From Cernens ardua (GTDB taxonomy: Bacteria > Pseudomonadota > Gammaproteobacteria > Pseudomonadales > Halomonadaceae), in assembly GCF_051251085.1 (NCBI RefSeq), contig NZ_JBPCZH010000005.1, positions 1 to 64,000 on the forward strand: 64,000 nucleotides of DNA. The letters are read 5' to 3'. Within the stretch, counting starts at the first letter, position 1. Every line of letters begins with the position of its first letter. Both the position numbers and the translations under genes were made by a program. Positions 53,523-61,818 of the stretch are shown here, in pieces. Below the pieces are notes generated by a model. The model was not told the DNA's origin. It did no database searches and saw nothing but the letters and a program-made list of their open reading frames with translations.

Positions 53523-53605
53523 GATCAATCCTTTATTCAGGGGCAAAGCTCACGGGCAAAATCAATGCCTATGGATGTTGCCCCTTGTCGTTTTCCAGTT
53601 GGGTT

Positions 53606-54700
53606 TCAATTAGCGCGGGTTTGGTCAACGTATTGATCAAAACGAGACGAAATAGTGCTGATAGCCTGTTCGAACTTTTGTTTGCTGAAAGTCCTGCGTA
53701 CATAATCCTGTGCATTTTGACCATAGCCTGCCAGAGCATCTGGAGTGGCGAATACCTGCTCAAGTACCTTACAGACGGCCTGCGAAATATTTCCCTGCAG
53801 AATAAAACCGGTTTTATTGTCTTCAACATCATAGCGAAGTTCACCCACGGGTGTGGCCATGACAGGCAACGCTGCATTCATCGCCTCATGGGCTGCCAGA
53901 CACATACCTTCGTAGCGAGAAGGTTGTGCATAAAGGTGAAGCCCTGCCAGAAAACGGTTGATTTCATCTGAGTGCCCGGGGAGAGAGACGACTTCTTCGA
54001 GTTTCAATTGGCGAATCAGTTTTTCCAGCGTTTCCCTTTCAGCCCCATCACCTGCGATAGTCAAGTGTAGTCGATGTTTCCATTCAGGGTGTCGACAGAT
54101 AAAAAGAGCAACCCCCTTGATCAACTGATCGTAATTCTTGACCTTATGTAGCCTCCCGACGCTACCCAATTCGAGGCGCGACTTGCCATCCCAGCCCGTC
54201 GCAGAGGGTGCATTTTCATCACTGATATAGAGGGGAAGAGGGAGTGTATCGCTTAGCGGGATCCCCATCTTTTCATGCAAATAGTGTACGACTGTTTGCG
54301 AATCACCGATCCAAAGCTTCGACATGTACCGCATCCGATAAGTCGCCCGGCGTACACTGGCACTATGCTTGAAGCTGATGACCGGTATACGGGTTATCCG
54401 CCCCGCCCATTGCCCAATACGTGTCCCCCAACTCAACGATGTCCAGATAATATCGGGTCGATCTTTCCGTACTACGTTCAGATATTTTCCCAATACAACC
54501 GGAAGGGGCCTGCGTTTGCTACAAAGTATCCTATAGCCCAACCCGACGGCATCAAGACGCGGTGCAGCCCCCATATCGCGTGGTTCGCAAGCAATGATAT
54601 GAACATCATGCCCTAGTCGTTGCAATGCAGTCACGACTTCCGGTATGGAGAATTCGGCTCCTCCGGTTTCAAGGCTCGTGACAAGGTAATGTATTTTCAT
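53606..54700 (-). CDS. GT4-family glycosyltransferase
   Basis: A 364-residue GT-B fold glycosyltransferase. The N-terminal domain opens KIHYLVTSLETGGAEFSI. The C-terminal domain has GSVGRLHKVKNYDQLIKGV, LTIAGDGAERETLEKLI, LPGHSDEI and the donor-binding RYEGMCLAAHEAMNAALPVMATPVGE with the conserved E-x7-E. It probably transfers a nucleotide-sugar-derived residue to a surface polysaccharide or lipid. ATG 54700 has GGTGG upstream. It forms a two-gene unit with the propeller protein. Confidence 0.9.
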   Translation of the reverse strand: MKIHYLVTSLETGGAEFSIPEVVTALQRLGHDVHIIACEPRDMGAAPRLDAVGLGYRILCSKRRPLPVVLGKYLNVVRKDRPDIIWTSLSWGTRIGQWAGRITRIPVISFKHSASVRRATYRMRYMSKLWIGDSQTVVHYLHEKMGIPLSDTLPLPLYISDENAPSATGWDGKSRLELGSVGRLHKVKNYDQLIKGVALFICRHPEWKHRLHLTIAGDGAERETLEKLIRQLKLEEVVSLPGHSDEINRFLAGLHLYAQPSRYEGMCLAAHEAMNAALPVMATPVGELRYDVEDNKTGFILQGNISQAVCKVLEQVFATPDALAGYGQNAQDYVRRTFSKQKFEQAISTISSRFDQYVDQTRAN

Positions 54701-55044
54701 GCGTTCGCCACCATCAATAAAGGAGGTCAATACTCAAATTATCCAACCATGACTGTGAAATGGTGCGATAGGTTCTTTTTCTCTTGTCTGAATTAATATA
54801 ATTTTAAGCTTTTAAATGCAATATTTTTTTAACTATCGATAATTGTCATTTTCATGCCTTGCAAAACAAGGTGCTAATATTCCTCAAAAAAACGCAAAAA
54901 TTGAGAAATGGGAAAGGAAAATTAGCCAATAATGTTATTCGGGATGAGGGGCAGAATGCGTTCTACAAATAGAGAACGCTGGTTGAAAATGAGGAATGTT
55001 TCTGGAGGAAAAGCGTCGAAAGCAAGAGGTAAAAAACGATCGAC
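54701..55044. other. AT-rich spacer
   Basis: About 345 bases without a supported gene. It is markedly AT-rich, with TAAAAAAATATTG and TTAATATAATTTT-type tracts on either strand, and probably carries the glycosyltransferase promoter. A short dyad, GCGTTCT...AGAACGC (about 54958-54979), is near the acetyltransferase end. Confidence 0.45.
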
Positions 55045-55746
55045 TCAGGGGCATCGCCTGAAAAAGGCCAAGGGATGGCGTTGTTTTCCCTGAGAGGTAA
55101 AATTGTCTTCTGCCAGCCATTGTTGAAAAGCGCGACGGTGTTCGGGCCATTCGTAGTCAAGTAGCGAAAACCAGGCGGTATCCCGATTCAGCCCTTTCAC
55201 AATCCGATGTTGGCGAAATACGCCTTCCCATGTGAAGCCCAATCTCAGCGCAGCTTTTTTCGAAGGTTGATTATGGTTGTCGCACTTCCATTCAACACGG
55301 CGATACCCAAGTGCAAACGCATGATCGATCATTGAATACAAAGCATCGGTGGCCATGCGAGTCTGTTTCAGTGCGGGAGAGAAGTTAAGATGCCCTATTT
55401 CGATCACGCCATTGGTGCTATCAATACGCAGATAACTGATAATGCCCAGAGCCGTATGGGGGGGATGTTGAGAGCTCCCCGTTTGTTTTTCCACGATGGC
55501 AAAATAGAGCGTATCCTCGGCTACTTGAGCAGCTGACAGCCATGCGATGAAATCTTCCCGAGTAGCAAAAGGGGGTGTGAGCAGGTAACGCCAGTTTTCT
55601 TCTGCACCTTGATATTTTTGCCACAATGAGGCCGCATGACGGGCTGCGTTGAGTGGCTCCAACGTGATGTAATGACCTTCAATCACTGTTTTGTTGGGGG
55701 TATCTACACCTCTCCAGTCTTTCATGTCTTGAGTTTGCATTTTCAT
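55045..55746 (-). CDS. GNAT acetyltransferase, RimJ/RimL type
   Basis: A 233-residue acetyltransferase. It begins with the RimJ/L-type VIEGHYITLEPLNAARHAASLW. IEIGHLNFSPALKQTRMATDALYSMIDHAFALGYRRVEWKCDNHNQPSKKAALRLGFTWEGVFRQH follows, with the acetyl-CoA loop and the conserved C-terminal strand pattern. The YrhO/YdaF-like subgroup acetylates protein N-termini or small amines. ATG 55746 has GGGAG 5 bases upstream and is preferred over ATG 55764. It is next to the paiB-like gene but separated by 60 bases. Confidence 0.87.
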   Translation of the reverse strand: MKMQTQDMKDWRGVDTPNKTVIEGHYITLEPLNAARHAASLWQKYQGAEENWRYLLTPPFATREDFIAWLSAAQVAEDTLYFAIVEKQTGSSQHPPHTALGIISYLRIDSTNGVIEIGHLNFSPALKQTRMATDALYSMIDHAFALGYRRVEWKCDNHNQPSKKAALRLGFTWEGVFRQHRIVKGLNRDTAWFSLLDYEWPEHRRAFQQWLAEDNFTSQGKQRHPLAFFRRCP

Positions 55747-55806
55747 GTTATCTCCCATTGCCATGCCCCTTTTCAGTAAAAATAGTCTTCTCTGGTGATT
55801 TAGCCC

Positions 55807-56496
55807 TTATGCGTGTTTATCTTCCGGTTCTTTAACAAGTGCCTTGATAATACGAGAGTCCAGCCCTTCCTGTTTCATCCCTTCCCGTACGCCATTGCGA
55901 TCCTCAAGGGAGCGATTCTGGCTGGCTTTTGTCTTCGCCTCGATGGAAGTGACAGTCAGGTTAACGCCCACAATGCCACGCAGCATGCCTGATAAAAATT
56001 CGGTTGATAGATCCGACATCTTCCAAGGTTGCCCATTTTCAATTTGCTGCTCGAAAGGGTGGCTAAGCTCTGTCACATGGTGTTGAAGCCACGCCGAATC
56101 GTCTTCCAATGACAACATCCCGTGAACGTGCACGACCTGATAATTCCAGGTGGGAACGGCTTCCTTTCCATGTGCTTTCGAGGGATACCAGCGAGGAGAA
56201 ACATACGTCTGTTCGCCATGGAAGATAGCGGTTGCTTGTAGGGTTGACCCTTCTTCGCCTTGGGCAGATGTGAACTCTTTTACAAGAGGGTTATGGCGCG
56301 CGAGATGACCCTGAAGGCAGGTGATCTCCTTGGCGTGACCGGTGTCGAAAGAAGGAATCAGGGGGAGATGGTCGACAAGATAGGGCACATTGTTAGCGTC
56401 GGCCAGTGCGACGATTAGTGTTGCAAAGGGATAATGCCGTATGACGTCAAGAAGGGACGATTCGTTTTGTTCAGTGAAAAGACGCGGTAGATACAT
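55807..56496 (-). CDS. PaiB-like FMN-binding protein
   Basis: A 229-residue PaiB/COG2808 protein of the split-barrel flavin-binding fold. PRLFTEQNESSLLDVIRHYPFATLIVALADANNVPYLVDHLPLI opens the domain. Further stretches include LQATAIFHGEQTYVSPRWYPSK and VPTWNYQVVHVHG. B. subtilis PaiB is called a negative regulator of sporulation and protease genes, but this family more probably binds FMN for redox chemistry. ATG 56496 has GGGAG upstream. It is divergent from a MocR regulator, a frequent pairing. Confidence 0.88.
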   Translation of the reverse strand: MYLPRLFTEQNESSLLDVIRHYPFATLIVALADANNVPYLVDHLPLIPSFDTGHAKEITCLQGHLARHNPLVKEFTSAQGEEGSTLQATAIFHGEQTYVSPRWYPSKAHGKEAVPTWNYQVVHVHGMLSLEDDSAWLQHHVTELSHPFEQQIENGQPWKMSDLSTEFLSGMLRGIVGVNLTVTSIEAKTKASQNRSLEDRNGVREGMKQEGLDSRIIKALVKEPEDKHA

Positions 56497-56522
56497 GCCA
56501 TAAGCTCCCATTCAATGCTGCC

Positions 56523-56562
56523 ATATTGGTTCCTCAAATGACTATAATGAAATATTGGTTCC
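56523..56562. promoter_or_regulatory. direct-repeat operator candidate, paiB / MocR spacer
   Basis: ATATTGGTTCC occurs at 56523-56533 and again at 56552-56562, 29 bases apart and in the same orientation. TATAAT (56543-56548) lies between them and could be the -10 of the MocR gene. MocR regulators often bind direct repeats that flank the -10/-35 region. Confidence 0.65.
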
Positions 56563-56611
56563 ATTAAGAGAGCCAGTCAGAGTGAATATGATGGGGCCGG
56601 TTGGAGCGCAT

Positions 56612-58252
56612 ATGGCATCAGGCGAGAACATGCAATTACGAATCGAGGGCACACGTATTAATAACACCCGTATTGATAATAAATGCATTAATGACGAATG
56701 GATTTGTGATGCGCTTTTGCTGGATATTCAGCACTCTTCGGCAGAAACATTACAGGCGACCCTTTATCGGGGAATACGTACGCTCATTGAGGAAGGCAGG
56801 ATAACCGCAGGCATTCGTCTTCCTTCAACCAGAAGGCTCGCTGCCCGTCTTCCTGTTGGTCGTAATACGGCCATGCTCGTCATGGAGCAGTTGGCACATG
56901 ATGGTTTTGTTGAAGCGCGTGCTGGAGCTGGATGCTTTGTTTCTCATGCCTACAGGGCTCGAAACGGTATCCATAAAAGTGATCGCACAAACGTTCATGT
57001 AAACAAGAACGATCATGTTCAGAAAGAAGAAGTGACTGCCAGTGCGGTAACTGGCAATGAAAGGCTCTCTGCACGTGGCGAGCGGTTGCTGAACTTGAGT
57101 CAGCTCAGGAATCACACCGATGCATTGGCTTTCTCTCCCGGTCTTCCTTCCTTATCTCTGTTCCCTTGGGAAAAGTGGCGTCGTTTGCAACAACGATACT
57201 GGCGCCGTACGCCTCTGGACTGGATGCGCTACCACACTGAGGGCGGGTTGCTCCGGCTCAGGGAAGTACTTTGTGACTATCTGACATTGTCACGCTCTGT
57301 GCGGTGCACACCCAATCAAATCGTTATTACGCAAGGTGCCCAACAGGCCTTTTCCCTGATCGCAACCTTGCTCGCAGAAAAGGGAGAGACGGTTTGGTTT
57401 GAAAATCCAGGCTATCGCGGCGCGCGTGCTGCATTTGAAGCGGCAAACCTGACGGTGGAACCGGTACCTGTCGATAATGAAGGTATGGCTCCCCATCCTG
57501 ATTTACCTGAACCGTCACTGATCTACATTACGCCGTCCCATCAATACCCAACGGCGGTTACACTCAGTATGGCTCGTCGCATGTCGCTTTTGACCAGGGC
57601 AGAGCAAAGTGGGGCCTGGATCATCGAGGACGATTACGACAGCGAGTTTCGTTATGACTCAAGGCCGCTGGCCTCGCTGCAAGGGATGGATACGACTGAG
57701 CGTGTCATTTATGTGGGCACTTTCAGTAAGGTCATGTACCCGGGGCTTGGGCTGGGTTACATGGTACTACCTGCTTCCCTGGCAGATGCTTTTCGCCGGG
57801 CCTCCACACGTTTAATGCGTGAGATTCATTACCCTTTACAAGCCGCTGTTGCAGATTTTATTGCCGACGGCGCCTTTCGGCAGCATATCCGGCGTTGTCG
57901 TCGCACTTATGAAGAGCGACAGTCATTATTGCGACAGTGTCTGCAACCTGCAGTTGATCGGGGGTTACGTTTGTCTGCAGGAAAGGCGGGTATGCATTTG
58001 CTGGCGACTCATGATGAAGGACTTGATGAGTCTGCTCTGATTAAGATGGGTAACGCACATAATGTACATTTATCACCGTATTCTTCCTACTTCATGGCTC
58101 CCTCGAATCCTCTCGATTCGGATTTACCTTTGGACTCTACGCCAGCCAAAACCGGCACAGGGTTAGTACTGGGTTACGCAGCCGCAGACGAGCAAGCACT
58201 GGAACAGGCCAGTCATTTGTTAAACCAATGGCTTAAGCAAACTGGCCGTTAA
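56612..58252 (+). CDS. MocR-family PLP-dependent transcriptional regulator
   Basis: A 546-residue GntR/aminotransferase fusion. The wHTH has ITAGIRLPSTRRLAARLPVGRNTAMLVMEQLAHDGFVEARAGAGCFV (about 64-110). The PLP domain has YITPSHQYPTAVTLSMARR, IIEDDYDSEFRYDSRPLASLQG and the lysine in VGTFSKVMYPGLGLGY. It probably controls the divergent paiB-like gene; PdxR and GabR are relatives. The start is ambiguous: ATG 56612 has GGAG 5 bases upstream, ATG 56588 is the alternative, and the frame is open to 56555. A terminator follows. Confidence 0.85.
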   Translation: MASGENMQLRIEGTRINNTRIDNKCINDEWICDALLLDIQHSSAETLQATLYRGIRTLIEEGRITAGIRLPSTRRLAARLPVGRNTAMLVMEQLAHDGFVEARAGAGCFVSHAYRARNGIHKSDRTNVHVNKNDHVQKEEVTASAVTGNERLSARGERLLNLSQLRNHTDALAFSPGLPSLSLFPWEKWRRLQQRYWRRTPLDWMRYHTEGGLLRLREVLCDYLTLSRSVRCTPNQIVITQGAQQAFSLIATLLAEKGETVWFENPGYRGARAAFEAANLTVEPVPVDNEGMAPHPDLPEPSLIYITPSHQYPTAVTLSMARRMSLLTRAEQSGAWIIEDDYDSEFRYDSRPLASLQGMDTTERVIYVGTFSKVMYPGLGLGYMVLPASLADAFRRASTRLMREIHYPLQAAVADFIADGAFRQHIRRCRRTYEERQSLLRQCLQPAVDRGLRLSAGKAGMHLLATHDEGLDESALIKMGNAHNVHLSPYSSYFMAPSNPLDSDLPLDSTPAKTGTGLVLGYAAADEQALEQASHLLNQWLKQTGR

Positions 58253-58287
58253 TATGCTGGGCTTGAGAAATACTTTCAGGCTGGGTC

Positions 58288-58313
58288 GCACTGGCACAAA
58301 ACCAGTGCTTTTT
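58288..58313 (+). terminator. rho-independent terminator after the MocR gene
   Basis: GCACTGG (58288-58294) and CCAGTGC (58302-58308) form a perfect stem with a 7-nt loop, followed by TTTTT (58309-58313). Confidence 0.92.
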
Positions 58314-58352
58314 CCTGTGGGTTTGAGGATGGATCTGCTTCTACTTCAGATA

Positions 58353-59345
58353 TTATTGCGCTGTTATCCCCATGACACGGGCTACAATCTCGTAGGAATG
58401 GAGTCTCGTATCCAGCGAGTAAGCATCGGATGAAATCATGAGTTCATCTACTCCCGTGCGTTCAATAACCTCATTCAGCCCCTGTCTGACTTGCGTCTCA
58501 TCGCCAATAACGGCTGCGCCCAAAAACTGCCTGACATTGGCTTCTTCGATCGGAAGCCATTTCATTTCATCCACAGGGGGTTGCAATCGAATGGAACGTC
58601 CGCGGACAAGATTCAAGACACGCTGATATGACACGGTCGCATGGTAATGTGCCTGCTCTTCAGTATCAGCAGCAATTACCGGGATCGTCGCCATGGCATA
58701 GGGTGTTTCCAGATAAATGGACGGACGAAAGCGTTCGCGGTAAAGCTGGATCGCATCCATTAGATAAGCGGGAGAAAAATGGCTGGCATAGGCAAACGGT
58801 AAGCCCATCTGTGCCGCGAGATTGGCACTGAACAGGCTCGATCCCAACAACCACACAGGCACATTCGAATTCTGCCCCGGATAGGCATGAATACGTTGGG
58901 TTTCATAGGGTTCGCCGAGGTATTCAAGCAGCTCTTCCACTTGATCTGGAAAATCTTCCGCTGAACGTGGATCACGTCGCAGTGCTTTCATGGTTGTACC
59001 ATCGGCACCGGGGGCTCGTCCCAAACCCAGATCAATTCTCCCCGGATAGAGCGTTTCGAGAGTACCGAACTGCTCGGCGATGACAAGAGGAGGGTGGTTA
59101 GGTAGCATGATGCCGCCACTACCTACTCGGATACGGGACGTATGGGAAGCCACATGGCCAATAAGAATAGAGGTGGCAGCACTCGCAATACCATCGATAT
59201 TGTGATGTTCCGCTAACCAGAATCGGTGAAAGCCCAGGGCTTCGGTATGTTTTGCGAGCGAGACGCTATTGGTGAAGCTTTCAGCAAAGGAGCCCCGATC
59301 CCTGACGGGCGCAAGATCCAGTACTGAGACAGGAATATTGGACAT
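58353..59345 (-). CDS. LLM-class flavin-dependent oxidoreductase (YhbW-like)
   Basis: A 330-residue bacterial luciferase-like TIM barrel that probably uses FMNH2 (reduced flavin) and oxygen. VLDLAPVRDRGSFAESFTNSVSLAKHTEALGFHRFWLAEHHNIDGIASAATSILIGHVAS is the family's opening. RIRVGSGGIMLPNHPPLVIAEQFGTLETLYPGRIDLGLGRAPGAD follows. The length is close to E. coli YhbW (335). The substrate is unknown. ATG 59345 is chosen because the domain begins there; the frame is open 11 codons upstream. It may be co-transcribed behind the MgtC-like gene, 51 bases away. Confidence 0.9.
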   Translation of the reverse strand: MSNIPVSVLDLAPVRDRGSFAESFTNSVSLAKHTEALGFHRFWLAEHHNIDGIASAATSILIGHVASHTSRIRVGSGGIMLPNHPPLVIAEQFGTLETLYPGRIDLGLGRAPGADGTTMKALRRDPRSAEDFPDQVEELLEYLGEPYETQRIHAYPGQNSNVPVWLLGSSLFSANLAAQMGLPFAYASHFSPAYLMDAIQLYRERFRPSIYLETPYAMATIPVIAADTEEQAHYHATVSYQRVLNLVRGRSIRLQPPVDEMKWLPIEEANVRQFLGAAVIGDETQVRQGLNEVIERTGVDELMISSDAYSLDTRLHSYEIVARVMGITAQ

Positions 59346-59396
59346 GCTCAATGTTTCTCCGAAAGTGCGGTCGTCCATTGAGCGATATCAGGATGA

Positions 59397-60104
59397 CTAC
59401 TCTTCGCCATCTCCGCTTCTAATATGAACGACGCCGTCTATTTCACTCAGTTTGGTTGTCAATTGTGCCAGTGAACTCTTGCCACGCATATCCAAAGAGA
59501 TGGAATACAACCGTTCACGTGATTCATCCGGTGGCTGATCCACGTTGACACGTTCAATAATAAAATTGAGATTTGAACACGTGGTCAGAATCTTGCCCAG
59601 CAGGCCCGGTTCGGTTCGATAAGTAATCGAAACCCGCAGGGGAAACCATTGGCCCTTTCCCTTGCGTAATGAGCGCACCAGCCGGGGGAAGAGCAACATG
59701 GCGACAAAGTGGCCGACGGTCACAAACAGCGCAATGCTGAACAGGCCAGCTCCGCAGGCCATCCCTACAGCAGAGGTAAACCAGACTGATGCTGCTGTTG
59801 TCAGGCCTTGCACAGCATCGCGTCGCATGAAGATAACACCCCCACCGATAAAACCGATGCCGGAGACAATCTGGGCCGCTACACGCGAAGGGTCCAGCGC
59901 AATATGATCGCTGAACAGCATGTCATTGAAGCCATATTTCGATACCAGCATGATCAATGCGGATGAAAAGCCGACAACAGTACAGGTACGTAGCCCCGCA
60001 CTTTTATGATGCAATTCTCTTTCAAGACCGATCAGTGCGGATAGAAAGAAGGCGAGTGTGAGCGCAATCAATTGGACGCCCCATCCCATCTGGGTTGTTT
60101 CCAT
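59397..60104 (-). CDS. MgtC/SapB family membrane protein
   Basis: A 235-residue inner-membrane protein of the MgtC family. It has four or five hydrophobic helices, the signature RVAAQIVSGIGFIGGGVIFMRRDAVQGLTTAASVWFTSAVGMACGAG (about 77-123) and a soluble C-terminal ACT-like domain (about 155-235, with SITYRTEPGLLGKI). MgtC aids growth in low Mg2+ and inside macrophages in pathogens; in other bacteria the role is less clear. ATG 60104 has GGAG upstream. A long unassigned leader region lies upstream. Confidence 0.9.
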   Translation of the reverse strand: METTQMGWGVQLIALTLAFFLSALIGLERELHHKSAGLRTCTVVGFSSALIMLVSKYGFNDMLFSDHIALDPSRVAAQIVSGIGFIGGGVIFMRRDAVQGLTTAASVWFTSAVGMACGAGLFSIALFVTVGHFVAMLLFPRLVRSLRKGKGQWFPLRVSITYRTEPGLLGKILTTCSNLNFIIERVNVDQPPDESRERLYSISLDMRGKSSLAQLTTKLSEIDGVVHIRSGDGEE

Positions 60105-60662
60105 CTTTGACTCCAGAGGTGCCGTTAGTGCCATATGATCGACTGATCAGCAAAGATGATTCCTGTTCCTCTTCTGATACACCTTCATTCGAGTGTACCT
60201 TCTGTTTGAGTTGCTTTTTATCTGAAAAGGTCGTGGGAACAGTGCAGTGCGTGACTTGTAAGACCCGTAGGGTGTCAACGCTGATCAGTGGATGTTTGCA
60301 TACCTAACTATGATTAGAACATGAATCGGATTTGGTTATTGTTTCTCAACACAAGCATAGCTTATCAAGTGTGGTGAGAGGGGCATACATTGTAAAAAAA
60401 TCATTTTAGCATCCAAAACGATGACTGCTCACTAGAAAACGTACATCTCCATGTTCATTTAAATGTTTGGGGAAATGGTTTCATACTGGCGTGCCTGTGC
60501 TTTGACTAATCCATACCTCCGCGACCAACCCACGGTGCATCACCCGATGCTATTGATAAATTGGAATGCGTCGAGACGTTATATTCCTGCCGCAGCAATA
60601 AACAATCGAAAGCCGAGGGTGGATCATACATGGCATATGCGCAGAAAACCGAATAGCATTCC
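60105..60662. other. intergenic spacer upstream of the MgtC-like gene
   Basis: No supported gene; the short open frames (for example 60463-60681) have no ribosome-binding site or recognisable sequence. The spacer could hold an mgtC leader, but no riboswitch or uORF pattern was recognised. Confidence 0.45.
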
Positions 60663-60715
60663 CATGAGCCATGAGCCATGAGCCATGAGCCATGAGCCAT
60701 GAGCAATGAGCCATG
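60663..60715. repeat. 7-bp microsatellite (CATGAGC)n
   Basis: Six exact CATGAGC units run in tandem from 60663 to 60704. One variant (AATGAGC) follows at 60705-60711, then CATG to 60715. A 7-bp unit changes reading frame with each copy lost or gained. Confidence 0.93.
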
Positions 60716-60955
60716 CACGACTACTGATAAAATTCACCCTTGTGTGTTTATCTGAGTTGGACTTTCATCGAAAGAAGTGGTCGGGCAAAACAAAGATCGG
60801 AGCGAGAAAGGGGGAACGGGAAAAGCGATAAAAAAAGAGAGTATTGGGATATTATATTCAGTGCCGAGAAACAGGGTAGAAACACCAGCTGTTTCTCAGT
60901 ATTCCCTTTTTGGGAAATGCCACTGCAATGAGAGTGACGCCTCACATGAAGGCAA
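60716..60955. other. structured 3' region behind the small membrane protein gene
   Basis: No supported gene. Two hairpins lie on the 3' side of the minus-strand gene: TTCCC-TTTTT-GGGAA (60902-60916) and GAGAAACAG...CTGTTTCTC (60866-60897, perfect 9-bp arms). A TTTTTTT tract on the minus strand follows about 30 bases beyond the second. They may end the transcript, or this may be an unrecognised small RNA. Confidence 0.5.
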
Positions 60956-61189
60956 TTAGGGAAGTTCGTCGTTTGCAGGTTCATTGGCCGCGATAGCCGC
61001 TTTTCTTTTCTTGGCTGACCGGCTGACTTTGGCTGCACTTTCCCCGGGGATATCCTTGCGCTTGGCAGCGCCCCAATCCGCGGCATAGCTGTGATTCATT
61101 TGAGCGTAATCGAGCCGTTTGTCGATAAAGTAAAGTACGACCAGCTGAATTACCAGGACGGCTATGCAAATGCCGATACCCTCAATCAT
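60956..61189 (-). CDS. small single-pass membrane protein, function unknown
   Basis: A 77-residue protein. One N-terminal transmembrane helix (about 3-23, GIGICIAVLVIQLVVLYFI) is followed by a polar tail that turns strongly basic and Ala/Lys-rich (SRSAKKRKAAIAANEPANDELP). GAGG stands 7 bases before the ATG, so it is probably expressed. No family is recognised; the shape suggests a membrane-anchored, nucleic-acid- or lipid-contacting tail, but that is speculation. Confidence 0.65.
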   Translation of the reverse strand: MIEGIGICIAVLVIQLVVLYFIDKRLDYAQMNHSYAADWGAAKRKDIPGESAAKVSRSAKKRKAAIAANEPANDELP

Positions 61190-61818
61190 GTCGAAACCTC
61201 AGAAACGTGATGAATATGATAATAAGCACATGATGACAATATTCAGGCGAAATTGATACCCCTGCCACTGCCCCTTCACACCCTGATTCTTCAGCGTGAC
61301 TTTATTTTTGTCATCTTTGATACCATATACGCCAGAAGTCTTACCGCAAATTGTATCGTAATGTGGTAAAAATACGTATATCAAGAGTATTGGCCCAATG
61401 AGCGTTTTTGGTGTTGGGAGTACAAACTCGTTTTTTTGAATACTGCTACCCACTGGATTTGTTTCGTTCGTATGACATCGTTCATATAGCGGGTGGTTTT
61501 TATCGGCATGGACTGTGGATTTATTCGCCCGGGTGGTAGTTTACCCACAACTGTTTGTACTACCATGAATCTCATACGATACTGGCGAAATCACGAATTT
61601 TTGGCCGGTTACCCTTGTTGGTGATGTATGTTGCAGTTGCTGACTTGGCAGGTAACGCAGTCAGGTGGAATGTATTGTTTTGACAGCTATAACCCCTGAC
61701 CGCTTCACACGTAGCCAAGACTTACCGCCGGGATACGACGTAAAGGTCGCTATAAACGCTTAATCATCGCAGTGGTCTGATCTCTCATCAGGCCATTGGA
61801 TCAAACCAGGAGACATAG
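61190..61818. other. spacer upstream of transaldolase, with a possible decayed ORF
   Basis: About 630 bases. Two minus-strand open frames (61381-61575 and 61199-61453) overlap and join through a run of seven A's near 61433-61439 in the minus-strand reading; neither has a convincing ribosome-binding site or known family. Near the transaldolase start, TGGTCTGAT (61773-61781) and ATCAGGCCA (61787-61795) form a leader hairpin, and AGGAG precedes the ATG. Confidence 0.4.

Noticed and set aside
53585..53971. A 128-codon plus-strand frame inside the glycosyltransferase region.
   Set aside because: It lies opposite the well-supported GT4 gene, and its translation has no family features.
60740..60931. 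A 63-codon plus-strand frame near the heptamer array.
   Set aside because: Low-complexity charged sequence with no ribosome-binding site; it overlaps two hairpins of the minus-strand gene's 3' region.
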